In this document: positions 8,150 through 16,087 of the stretch, piece after piece
Layout: each line of letters starts with the position of its first letter
How positions within the stretch are numbered: position 1 is the stretch's first letter
Assembly (NCBI GenBank): GCA_017503645.1
Contig: JAFVSR010000075.1
Span: 1-36,183, forward strand
DNA: 36,183 nucleotides
Direction of reading: 5' to 3'
Origin: Bacteroidaceae bacterium
GTDB lineage: Bacteria > Bacteroidota > Bacteroidia > Bacteroidales > Bacteroidaceae
Made by a program: the position numbers and the translations under genes
The notes under the pieces: generated by a model
Databases searched by the model: none
What the model saw: only the letters and a program-made list of their open reading frames with translations
Told to the model about the DNA's origin: nothing

Positions 8150-9319
8150 TTGAAACGGAATTTGCTTCATATATGGCTCATATTTGCCGCGCTGCTGTTT
8201 ACCACGGCGGCGCCGCAATGTGCCGTGGCACAAAAGGGGAAGAAAAAACCGTTTACCGTGGTGATAGACCCCGGACACGGTGGTGTGGACCCCGGAGCAT
8301 TGGGCAGGCGGGCAAAGGAGAAGGTTGTGAATATGAACGTCTCCAAGGCGCTTGCCGAGATGATTAAGGATGAATTTCCCGAGATAAAGGTCATCTTCAC
8401 CCGAACAACCGATGTGAAGATACCTCTGGCACGCCGTGCAGCCATAGCCAACGATGCAAAGGCCGACCTTTTCATTTCCATTCACTCCAACGCAGCAAAA
8501 TCGAGAAAAGCGCACGGCTGCGAAACATTCACACTTGGTGCGGGAAGCAGTGCCGAGGCAAAGGCTGCGGCTATGTATGAGAACGAGGTTATTCTGTTGG
8601 AGGATAACTTTGAGGAGACATACAAGGGATTCGACCCACGCTCGAGCGAGAGTTATATAATATTCGAACTCATACGCAACCACGATATGGAAAAGAGCAT
8701 CGCTCTTGCCGAGGCTGTGCAAAAGGGGATGGTGAATAGCACCAAACTGTACAACCGCGGAGTGTCGTCGGCAGGATTCCTGGTGCTGCACAAGACCGTG
8801 ATGCCGAGTATTCTTGTGGAGGTGGGCTTTATATCGAACCCCACGGAGGAGAAGTACATTGCATCGAAAAAGGGGCAGAGGGAACTTGCCAGGGGCATAT
8901 TCAATGGTTTTGCAAACTATTACCGCAACTACAAAAAGAGCATAAGCGGCCTGGCAGACACCACGGCACCAGCCGCAAAACCCGAGAGCAAGCCCGCTGC
9001 ACAGCCTGCGGCAAGTGATGATGGCAGCACAAGCAGCTCCACTGCCAAGAAGGGAACACCCATATTCAAAGTGCAGATATTGACGGCAGGCAGCAAACTG
9101 AAAGCGGGCGACAAGCGTTTGAAGGGTGTGAAGGCAAGCTACTACAAAGAGAACGGTATGTACAAATATACATACGGCGAAAGCAGCGACTACGATGCCA
9201 TTGCCAAAAAGCGCAAGGAGATATCGGCAAAGTTCAAAGAGGCTTTCATAGTGGCATTCATCGATGGCAAGAAGGTAAATACCAAAGAGGCCATTGAGAT
9301 ATACAGAAAAGAGAAATAG
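8150..9319 (+). CDS. N-acetylmuramoyl-L-alanine amidase (Amidase_3) with C-terminal SPOR-like domain
   Basis: This periplasmic zinc amidase cleaves the bond between N-acetylmuramic acid and L-alanine in peptidoglycan, probably in cell separation. It begins with a TTG codon at 8150, giving KRNLLHIWLIFAALLF, a clear signal peptide ending near AVAQ. No better ATG precedes the signal. The Amidase_3 domain (about 32-240) carries VVIDPGHGG, SIHSNA and the catalytic glutamate in ILVEVGFISN. A low-complexity Ala/Pro/Ser linker (about 262-300) leads to a C-terminal region starting FKVQIL, with a YKYTYG...AFIVAF pattern resembling SPOR-type repeats that bind denuded glycan. It starts 8 bases after leuB, so it may share leu transcripts, and is followed by the MCE gene. 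Confidence 0.9.
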   Translation: MKRNLLHIWLIFAALLFTTAAPQCAVAQKGKKKPFTVVIDPGHGGVDPGALGRRAKEKVVNMNVSKALAEMIKDEFPEIKVIFTRTTDVKIPLARRAAIANDAKADLFISIHSNAAKSRKAHGCETFTLGAGSSAEAKAAAMYENEVILLEDNFEETYKGFDPRSSESYIIFELIRNHDMEKSIALAEAVQKGMVNSTKLYNRGVSSAGFLVLHKTVMPSILVEVGFISNPTEEKYIASKKGQRELARGIFNGFANYYRNYKKSISGLADTTAPAAKPESKPAAQPAASDDGSTSSSTAKKGTPIFKVQILTAGSKLKAGDKRLKGVKASYYKENGMYKYTYGESSDYDAIAKKRKEISAKFKEAFIVAFIDGKKVNTKEAIEIYRKEK

Positions 9320-9333
9320 ACCGATTGCATAAA

Positions 9334-9369
9334 TTTGTCGTTTCAACAACCAAAAGGAGGAGAAATCTC
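9334..9369 (+). repeat. Dispersed degenerate element, copy 2
   Basis: Starting TTTGTCGTTTCAACAACCAA and ending GGAGGAGAAATCTC, this resembles the segments at 3391 and 12218. It occupies most of the first half of the gap between the amidase and MCE genes. The GGAGGAG run is about 80 bases before the MCE start and so is not its ribosome site. Confidence 0.45.
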
Positions 9370-9437
9370 ACAAATATCCGATATTGCAGACAATAGCATA
9401 TGATTGTATGTAATTATCTAAATACAAAACAACAATT

Positions 9438-10337
9438 ATGGCGAAGAAGATTAAATACAGCAAGGAGTTCATTGTGGGCGCGATAGGCATTCTGGCCCTG
9501 TTGCTCATATACCTGATGATAAACTTTTTCAAAGGGATAGACCTGTTCAAGGATGGCGAACGCTACTATGTAAAGTTCGACAACATAGGCGAGGTGGTAA
9601 ATTCCAGCCCCATATATCTCAACGGTTACAAGGCCGGCAACGTACAGGGCATAAACTACGATTTCGAGAATATGAAGAGCGTAATAGTAACCATAGACAT
9701 AGACAAAAGACTGCGCATACCGCAGGGCAGCTATGCCGAGGTGAACAACCATATGCTTGGCGGCAGCGACGTGAGCATCATATTGAGCAACAGCGACAAG
9801 TACATAGCCCCGGGCGACACCATAGAGGGCAGGCTGAACAAAGGGTTGCAAGGCGAGATGGGCGATGTAATACCCTCGCTCACGAATATGATTCCCAAGG
9901 TAGATTCCATACTCACATCGCTCAACACCCTGCTTGCCGCACCCGAACTGCACAATTCAATAAAGAATGTCGACAAGCTCACAAGCGACCTCACTACCAC
10001 CACAGCACAGATAAACACGTTGTTAGGCAGGGATATACCGCAGATAACAGAGCGCGTGGTGCAAATGGAGGATGACGTGCTTGCAGTGTCGTCGCAATTG
10101 AAGGAGGTAGATTACAAGTTGCTGTTCGCTTCGCTGGAGAGCACACTGCACAACCTTGAGAGCATAACCACAGCGCTGAAAAACGGCGAGGGCACGGCGG
10201 GAATGCTGCTGAAAGACAAAACGTTGTATAACAAGCTCGACAGCACTTGCAGCGCAGCCAACGCACTGCTCACCGACCTGAAGAACAACCCCAAGCGATA
10301 TGTTCACTTCTCGGTTTTCGGCAGTAAAGACAAATAA
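9438..10337 (+). CDS. MlaD/MCE-family protein
   Basis: MCE proteins are periplasmic, membrane-anchored lipid-binding subunits of ABC systems that move phospholipids between the inner and outer membranes. The 299-residue protein has one N-terminal membrane helix (about 12-31, GAIGILALLLIYLMINFF). An MCE domain follows at about 38-115, with YYVKFDNIGEV, SPIYLNGYKAGNVQGI and a conserved GGSDVSIIL stretch. The rest is helical with regularly spaced hydrophobic residues, as in MCE stalks. No Mla ATPase or permease is next to it; the neighbour is the amidase, 118 bases upstream. Its last two codons and stop lie inside the bidirectional terminator shared with the convergent gene. Confidence 0.88.
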   Translation: MAKKIKYSKEFIVGAIGILALLLIYLMINFFKGIDLFKDGERYYVKFDNIGEVVNSSPIYLNGYKAGNVQGINYDFENMKSVIVTIDIDKRLRIPQGSYAEVNNHMLGGSDVSIILSNSDKYIAPGDTIEGRLNKGLQGEMGDVIPSLTNMIPKVDSILTSLNTLLAAPELHNSIKNVDKLTSDLTTTTAQINTLLGRDIPQITERVVQMEDDVLAVSSQLKEVDYKLLFASLESTLHNLESITTALKNGEGTAGMLLKDKTLYNKLDSTCSAANALLTDLKNNPKRYVHFSVFGSKDK

Positions 10338-10380
10338 CAAAAAAACGGATTTCAACTGAAATCCGTTTTTTTGTTATTTG
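10331..10380. terminator. Perfect 24-bp bidirectional terminator
   Basis: Bases 10331-10354 and 10357-10380 are exact reverse complements around a 2-base loop (AC). The T-rich half of each arm provides a T run on both strands, so the structure can terminate the MCE gene and the convergent GHL10 gene. Both arms contain the coding end AAA TAA of their respective genes, so both stop codons sit inside the stem. Confidence 0.9.
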
Positions 10381-12038
10381 CGGAACCACCTATTATCCAC
10401 CACTCTGCCATCGTTACCAAGAACCTTAAGTTGGTAATGACCGCCGGGCAAGCCACCCACCACTACACGGGTGCTGTAACGGCCCGAATATATGCAACGC
10501 CCGTAGATGTCATAGACCTCGAGCCGCATCCCCCAAGTACGCGGCTCGGGAAGGAACAGTTCATATGGCGATGAGGGATAGTTGCTTTCGCAATTCCACA
10601 ATGCCGGCGCGCTCTCGCGGCCGTATGCATCTACGGCGGTAACAGCCAATGCTACGGCGTTGTTTGTGGTACACTCCCACACAAAGGCAGTGTCGGTGGT
10701 GGTGCAAACGAGGTTGTCGATATTCTCTAAATCGACTACGCTGCCTATTGCTGCATATACATTGTAGCGGGTGAGAGGATGCCCTGCGAGCTGTGCCACG
10801 GAGGCCCAAGAGAGTTCGAAGGAACCGCCCGCCCTGTTTACCGACAAAGTTGCGGGGGCCTGCGGAGCGGGAGCTGCCGCCCAGGAGAGCGGGGGCACAA
10901 GCGCAGGCTTGTAATAAACCGAGCCATATATATCTGCAGCAGTGCCACCCTCCAGAATATGCTGCGCACGGAACATTGCAGTGCCCGCGGTACCAGCCGA
11001 GCGCGAAGTGGACAACTGGCGTTTTATCTCCAGTGGCGACCAACCGCCATATTCGGGCAGCAGGCGGTAGATACCCACACCGGGCACTATGTGCCTGCCG
11101 TGCGACTGCTCCTGCCAGTCGAGAACAAAGGGATAGAAATTGTTACCCTTGAAATAGAGCATAGGGAAGAGGATGTCCATATAACCGTCGCGCACCCAAT
11201 TCTGCGCCTCCTGAAAGACTGCATCATAGGCGTTCCAACCCAGGGAACTGTAACAGGTAAGGTCGTCGTACTTGCCAAGCGGCGCACAGCTCACTCGCAC
11301 CCAGGGCTTTATATTCTTTACCGTGGCATATACCTGTTTTGCTATTTTTGAGATATTGGCGCGCCGCCACGCTGCAAGCGAAAGGCCACTCCCGTGGGTG
11401 CGGTGCAGTTTGGTGTCGGGGTAGCCTATAGTGCGGTCGGGGTAACGGACATAATCGAGGTGGATGCCATCGACATTGTATTTTGCGGTAATCTCCTCTA
11501 CTATGCGGCATATATAATGGACCGTGGCAGGGTTGCCCGGTTCCATATACCAGTTATCTTTGTAGTAGGTACACAGGTCGCGATGTGTGCGTGTGAGCGA
11601 GCGGGCGCCCAAACGTTTTATATGCTCCTTTTTACCAAGCGGCAGGGTTACTATCCAGGCGTGCAGCTGCATTCCGCGTTTGTGGCACTCCTCTATGGCA
11701 AAAGCAAGAGGGTCGTACCCCGGGTTTTTGCCCGACTTGCCCGTGAGAACGTGCGAAAAGGGCTCTATGGCCGATGGGTAGATGACATCGCCGCGCACAC
11801 GGGTTTGCAACATCACTGTGTTTACGTGCAACGCCTGCAGTGAGTCGAGCACTGCCACCAACTCGCGCTGCTGCGCTATGGTGTCGGCAGGCGTTTTCAC
11901 TATGGTTTTGGGCCAGTCGAGGTTCTCTATGGTGGTGAGCCACACTGCCCTGTATTCATATTTGGGAGAGGATATATTTTGAGCCGTGAGTGCCACCGAA
12001 AAGAGCAGCAAGGCGGCTGTTTCTACAATTTTTCGCAT
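10374..12038 (-). CDS. Secreted GHL10/DUF187-type glycoside hydrolase-like protein with possible T9SS tail
   Basis: The 554-residue protein starts at the ATG at 12038 (MRKIVETAALLLFSVALTAQ, a signal peptide); an in-frame ATG 21 bases earlier is less likely. The family-10-like barrel (about 30-340) begins YEYRAVWLTTIENLDWPKT and contains VDGIHLDYVRYP, both typical of the YngK/GHL10 group thought to act on cell-wall or other polysaccharides. A fibronectin III-like module follows at about 390-480. The last 60 residues (LEVYDIYGRCIYSG, then GLPGGHYQLKV) resemble the type A sorting domain of type IX secretion. The substrate cannot be inferred from sequence. It is convergent with the MCE gene and upstream of nothing on its strand. 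Confidence 0.85.
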   Translation of the reverse strand: MRKIVETAALLLFSVALTAQNISSPKYEYRAVWLTTIENLDWPKTIVKTPADTIAQQRELVAVLDSLQALHVNTVMLQTRVRGDVIYPSAIEPFSHVLTGKSGKNPGYDPLAFAIEECHKRGMQLHAWIVTLPLGKKEHIKRLGARSLTRTHRDLCTYYKDNWYMEPGNPATVHYICRIVEEITAKYNVDGIHLDYVRYPDRTIGYPDTKLHRTHGSGLSLAAWRRANISKIAKQVYATVKNIKPWVRVSCAPLGKYDDLTCYSSLGWNAYDAVFQEAQNWVRDGYMDILFPMLYFKGNNFYPFVLDWQEQSHGRHIVPGVGIYRLLPEYGGWSPLEIKRQLSTSRSAGTAGTAMFRAQHILEGGTAADIYGSVYYKPALVPPLSWAAAPAPQAPATLSVNRAGGSFELSWASVAQLAGHPLTRYNVYAAIGSVVDLENIDNLVCTTTDTAFVWECTTNNAVALAVTAVDAYGRESAPALWNCESNYPSSPYELFLPEPRTWGMRLEVYDIYGRCIYSGRYSTRVVVGGLPGGHYQLKVLGNDGRVVDNRWFRK

Positions 12039-12110
12039 TACTTTTATCAAAATTACCACAAATATACTCTTTTTCGGTGGCTTTTATAGATGATATTCCC
12101 AATTATTTTG

Positions 12111-12118
12111 TATTTTTG
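12111..12118 (+). promoter_or_regulatory. Putative -7 box for nifJ
   Basis: TATTTTTG fits the Bacteroidota TAnnTTTG consensus, but I see no convincing TTTG -33 element at 19-base spacing. The alternative TATATTTA at 12330-12337 is closer to the gene but misses the final G. Confidence 0.3.
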
Positions 12119-12217
12119 TATGATTTCTGCGTGGCCTAAAGCAAGAGGCGTAAAAACCCCCGAGCAACGACACGCAAGAAGAAAGGATAAGTTATAGAAT
12201 TATATGCGACACACACC

Positions 12218-12300
12218 TTTGTCATTCTGACGACCAAAGGAGAGGAAGAAACCGAACAGAAGCAGATTCATACTCCTCGCACAAGATTCGGAATGGCAGA
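12218..12300. repeat. Imperfect palindromic dispersed element, copy 3
   Basis: The left end, TTTGTCATTCTGACGACCAA, resembles the elements at 3391 and 9334. GTCATTCTGA (12221-12230) can pair with TCGGAATGGC (12288-12297), 10 pairs including two wobbles. This suggests a mobile-element-like unit with eroded terminal inverted repeats. It is non-coding and lies in the presumed nifJ leader or upstream region. Confidence 0.5.
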
Positions 12301-12381
12301 TAAGCGACATATAATCATTGTAATTTGTTTATATTTATACACAGGACAAACAATATCATTTTAATATAATTTAATTGTATT

Positions 12382-15300
12382 ATGACAAAAGCAAAGAAAT
12401 TTATCACTTGTGACGGAAACCAGGCCGCAGCTCACATTGCGTATATGTTTTCCGAGGTAGCAGCCATCTACCCCATCACTCCCTCTTCTACAATGGCAGA
12501 GTATGTTGATGAGTGGGCTGCTCAGGGCCGCAAGAATCTCTTCGGCGAGACAGTTTTGGTACAGGAGATGCAGTCTGAGGGCGGTGCAGCAGGTGCCGTG
12601 CACGGTTCATTGCAGGCCGGTGCGCTCACAACCACCTTTACAGCTTCTCAGGGATTGCTGTTGATGATCCCTAATATGTACAAAATTGCAGGTGAGATGC
12701 TCCCCAGCGTGTTCCACGTATCGGCACGTTCTTTGGCAGGTAGCTCACTTTGTATCTTTGGCGACCATATGGACGTTATGGCTTGCCGTCAGACAGGTTT
12801 TGCAATGTTGGCCGAGGGTTCGGTGCAGGAGGTTATGGACCTTGCTGCCGTTGCTCACCTTTCTACTATTAAGAGCCGCATACCTTTCTTGAACTTCTTC
12901 GATGGCTTCCGCACATCGCACGAGATTCAGAAGATTGAGCTCCTGGAGCAGGAGGATATTGCTCCTATGGTTGACTGGGAGAGCATTCAGCAGTTCCGCG
13001 ACGCAGCGTTGAGCCCTATGTCGCCCGTTATCCGCGGTACAGCCGAGAACCCCGAGACATTCTTCGCTCACAAGGAGGTTGTTAACAAGTTCTACGATGC
13101 AGTGCCCGACATTGTAGCCGATTATATGAACCAGATTTCGGCTATCACAGGCCGCAAATATGCTCCCTTCACATACTATGGTGCCGAGGATGCCGACCGC
13201 GTAATCGTGGTTATGGGTTCTGCCACAGAGGCTGCAAAAGAGGCAATCGATTACTTGATGGCAAAGGGCGAGAAGGTTGGTCTTATCAGCGTACACCTCT
13301 ATCGTCCCTTCTCACTCAAATACCTTGCAGCGGTTACTCCCAAGACTGTTAAGCGCATAGCTGTTCTCGACCGCACAAAAGAGCCCGGCTGCAACGGCGA
13401 GCCCCTCTACCTCGATGTTGTTGAGGCATTCTCAAGCAGCGAGGAGTTGAAGGCTATCAACCCCACAATCGTAGGCGGCCGCTTCGGTATCGGTTCTTGC
13501 GACACCACTCCCGCGATTATTATGTCTATCTATGAGAACCTTGCATTGCCCACTCCCAAGAACCACTTTACAGTGGGTATCGAGGACGATGTTACATTCA
13601 CATCGCTTCCCAAGAAGGAGGAAATTGCAGTTGTTGATGGTATGTTCGAGGCTAAATTCTACGGCCTTGGTGCAGACGGTACAGTAGGTGCCAACAAGAA
13701 CTCTATCAAGATTATCGGCGAGAACACCGACAAGCATTGCCAGGCATATTTCTCTTACGACTCAAAGAAATCGGGTGGTTTCACCTGCTCGCACTTGCGT
13801 TTCGGTGACAAACCCATCCGTTCTACATACTTGGTGAACACACCTAACTTTGTTGCTTGCCACGTACAGGCATACTTGCGTATGTACGATGTTATCCGCG
13901 GCTTGCAGAAGGGCGGTACATTCCTTTTGAACACCGTATGGGAGGGCGAGGAGCTTGTCAAGAACCTGCCCAACGATATCAAGAGATATTTTGCCGAGAA
14001 CGACATTACCGTTTACTACATAAACGCAACAAAGATTGCACAGGAGATTGGTTTGGGCAACCGCACAAACACCATTCTGCAGAGTGCATTCTTCCGCATC
14101 ACAGAGGTTATCCCCGTTGACCTTGCCATCGAGCAGATGAAGAAGTTCATCGTTAAGTCTTATGGCAAGAAGGGACAGGATGTTGTTGACAAGAACAACG
14201 CAGCCGTTGAGCGTGGTGGCGAGTACAAGCAGTTGGTTGTTGATGCAGCCTGGGCTAACCTCCCCGCAGACGTTGCAGAGGAGAGAGACGAGCCCGAGTT
14301 CATCACAAACTTTGTGCGCCCCATCAACGCACAGAAGGGCGACAGCCTCCCCGTTTCGGCCTACTTGCAAATTGCCGACGGTACTTGGCCTCTTGGCACA
14401 TCGGCTTATGAGAAACGCGGTGTGAGCGCATTCGTTCCCAAATGGGATGCAGAGAAATGTATTCAGTGTAACCGTTGTTCTTATGTGTGCCCCCACGGCT
14501 GTATCCGTCCTTTCGTAATGGATGAGAACGAGGCTGCCGGTCTCAACGCTGCCAAGATTGAGATGAAGGCTCCCGCAGCGCTCAAGGGTATGCAGTTCCG
14601 CATTCAGGTGAGCGTTCTCGACTGCTTGGGCTGCGGTAACTGTGTTGACATATGCCCCGGCAACCCCAAACTCGGTGGTCCCGCACTTACAATGGTTCCC
14701 CTGGAGCAGGAGAGAGCAGAGGCTGCCAACTGGGATTACTGCTACAAGAACGTCAAGAGCAAACAGCACCTTGTTGACGTTAAGAGCAACCCCAAAAACT
14801 CACAGTTCGCTACACCGTTGTTCCAGTTCTCGGGCGCTTGCTCGGGTTGCGGTGAGACTCCCTATGTGAAGTTGCTCACACAGCTCTTCGGCGACCGTCA
14901 GATTGTGGCTAACGCTACCGGTTGTTCTTCAATCTACACAGCATCGGTTCCCTCTACACCCTACTGCACAAACGAGAAGGGCGAAGGTCCCGCTTGGGCA
15001 AACTCACTCTTCGAGGACTTCTGCGAGTTTGGTCTTGGTATGAAACTTGCCGAGAACAAGATACGCACACGCCTCACCGAGCTCTTCGGCAAGGTATTGG
15101 AGTGCAGCGCTTGCAACGACGAGCTCAAAGCACTTGCACAGCAGTGGCTCGACAACAAGGAGAACGGCGAGGTTACAAAGAGCATTGCTCCCGCTATCAT
15201 AGCAGCTTGCGAGGCTTGCACTTGCGACACCTGCAAACAGATTCTTGCTATCAAGCAGTACATCGTTAAGCGTTCACAGTGGATTATCGGTGGTGACGGT

Positions 15301-15939
15301 GCCTCTTACGATATTGGTTACGGCGGTCTTGACCACGTTATCGCATCGGGCGAGGACATCAACATCCTGGTACTCGATACCGAGGTTTACTCTAACACCG
15401 GTGGCCAGGCATCTAAATCTACTCCTCTTGGTGCTATTGCCAAGTTCGCTGCTGCGGGTAAACGTATACGCAAGAAAGACCTGGGTATGATTGCCACAAC
15501 ATATGGTTATGTATATGTTGCACAGATTGCAATGGGTGCAAGCTACGACCAGTGCTTGAAGGCTATCCGCGAGGCTGAGGCTTATCCCGGTCCTTCTTTG
15601 GTTATCGCATACGCTCCCTGTATCAACCACGGTATCAAGAGAGGTATGGGCAAGGCACAGGCCGAGCAGAACGCTGCCGTTGAGTGCGGTTACTGGCACT
15701 TGTGGCGTTACAACCCCGCTCTTGAGGATGAGGGCAAGAACCCCTTCACACTCGATAGCAAAGAGCCCCAGTGGGATAAGTTCCAGAGCTTCTTGCAGGG
15801 TGAGGTGCGTTACGCATCACTTGCCAAGCAGTTCCCCACAGAGGCACAGGAGTTGTTCGACGCTGCCGAGGGTATGGCCAAGAAGCGCTACTCAAGCTAC
15901 CAGCGTATGGCTAAACTCGACTGGAGCAACGAGGAATAA
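12382..15939 (+). CDS. nifJ: Pyruvate:ferredoxin (flavodoxin) oxidoreductase
   Basis: PFOR oxidatively decarboxylates pyruvate to acetyl-CoA and CO2 and reduces ferredoxin, the central pyruvate step of anaerobic metabolism. The single 1185-residue chain has the full fused architecture. The N-terminal domain contains YPITPSSTMAE. The ferredoxin domain has two 4Fe-4S motifs, C693/C696/C699/C703 and C748/C751/C754/C758. The thiamine-diphosphate domain has GDG at 971-973 and NTGGQASKSTP. Ligands of the proximal cluster are visible as C820 and C823 (CSGCGE), the cysteine in ATGCSS and the one in YAPCINHG. Codons favour T-ending forms (GGT, GTT, CGT, TCT) far more than the neighbours, as expected for a very highly expressed gene. 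It is monocistronic with its own terminator. Confidence 0.98.
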   Translation: MTKAKKFITCDGNQAAAHIAYMFSEVAAIYPITPSSTMAEYVDEWAAQGRKNLFGETVLVQEMQSEGGAAGAVHGSLQAGALTTTFTASQGLLLMIPNMYKIAGEMLPSVFHVSARSLAGSSLCIFGDHMDVMACRQTGFAMLAEGSVQEVMDLAAVAHLSTIKSRIPFLNFFDGFRTSHEIQKIELLEQEDIAPMVDWESIQQFRDAALSPMSPVIRGTAENPETFFAHKEVVNKFYDAVPDIVADYMNQISAITGRKYAPFTYYGAEDADRVIVVMGSATEAAKEAIDYLMAKGEKVGLISVHLYRPFSLKYLAAVTPKTVKRIAVLDRTKEPGCNGEPLYLDVVEAFSSSEELKAINPTIVGGRFGIGSCDTTPAIIMSIYENLALPTPKNHFTVGIEDDVTFTSLPKKEEIAVVDGMFEAKFYGLGADGTVGANKNSIKIIGENTDKHCQAYFSYDSKKSGGFTCSHLRFGDKPIRSTYLVNTPNFVACHVQAYLRMYDVIRGLQKGGTFLLNTVWEGEELVKNLPNDIKRYFAENDITVYYINATKIAQEIGLGNRTNTILQSAFFRITEVIPVDLAIEQMKKFIVKSYGKKGQDVVDKNNAAVERGGEYKQLVVDAAWANLPADVAEERDEPEFITNFVRPINAQKGDSLPVSAYLQIADGTWPLGTSAYEKRGVSAFVPKWDAEKCIQCNRCSYVCPHGCIRPFVMDENEAAGLNAAKIEMKAPAALKGMQFRIQVSVLDCLGCGNCVDICPGNPKLGGPALTMVPLEQERAEAANWDYCYKNVKSKQHLVDVKSNPKNSQFATPLFQFSGACSGCGETPYVKLLTQLFGDRQIVANATGCSSIYTASVPSTPYCTNEKGEGPAWANSLFEDFCEFGLGMKLAENKIRTRLTELFGKVLECSACNDELKALAQQWLDNKENGEVTKSIAPAIIAACEACTCDTCKQILAIKQYIVKRSQWIIGGDGASYDIGYGGLDHVIASGEDINILVLDTEVYSNTGGQASKSTPLGAIAKFAAAGKRIRKKDLGMIATTYGYVYVAQIAMGASYDQCLKAIREAEAYPGPSLVIAYAPCINHGIKRGMGKAQAEQNAAVECGYWHLWRYNPALEDEGKNPFTLDSKEPQWDKFQSFLQGEVRYASLAKQFPTEAQELFDAAEGMAKKRYSSYQRMAKLDWSNEE

Positions 15940-15960
15940 TAATTTCCTAATCTCTATATA

Positions 15961-16000
15961 AAATAAAGTGTCCTTGCCACACGGCAAGGACACTTTATTT
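15961..16000 (+). terminator. Intrinsic terminator of nifJ
   Basis: Bases 15961-15978 and 15983-16000 form a perfect 18-bp stem with the loop ACAC. The right arm ends in TTTATTT and is followed by TTATAG. It starts 22 bases after the nifJ stop and separates it from the permease gene downstream. Confidence 0.9.
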
Positions 16001-16087
16001 TTATAGGGAAAGAACCAATTCATATCATAAGCTGTTATTTAATGTGGATATATAAAAGCAGATATTATTAACCATAAATTATAAGAT

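Larger units (their letters stand above)
12039..12381. other. Intergenic region upstream of the PFOR gene
   Basis: This 343-base gap is divergent between the GHL10 gene and nifJ. It contains a TAnnTTTG box on the plus strand at 12111-12118 and an imperfect palindromic element at 12218-12300. A second, weaker box (TATATTTA, 12330-12337) lies nearer nifJ. If the first box is used, the nifJ transcript has a leader of about 255 bases containing the palindrome. The last 60 bases before the ATG are very AT-rich. I see no open frame of interest. Confidence 0.45.

Noticed and set aside
8123-9349. A 408-codon open frame antisense to the amidase gene
   Set aside because: The opposite strand encodes a recognisable amidase; this frame has no family features and would span both the leuB end and a repeat.
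13762-14769. A 335-codon open frame opposite nifJ
   Set aside because: It is a shadow of the strongly biased codons of nifJ on the other strand, with a cysteine- and leucine-rich composition unlike a real protein.
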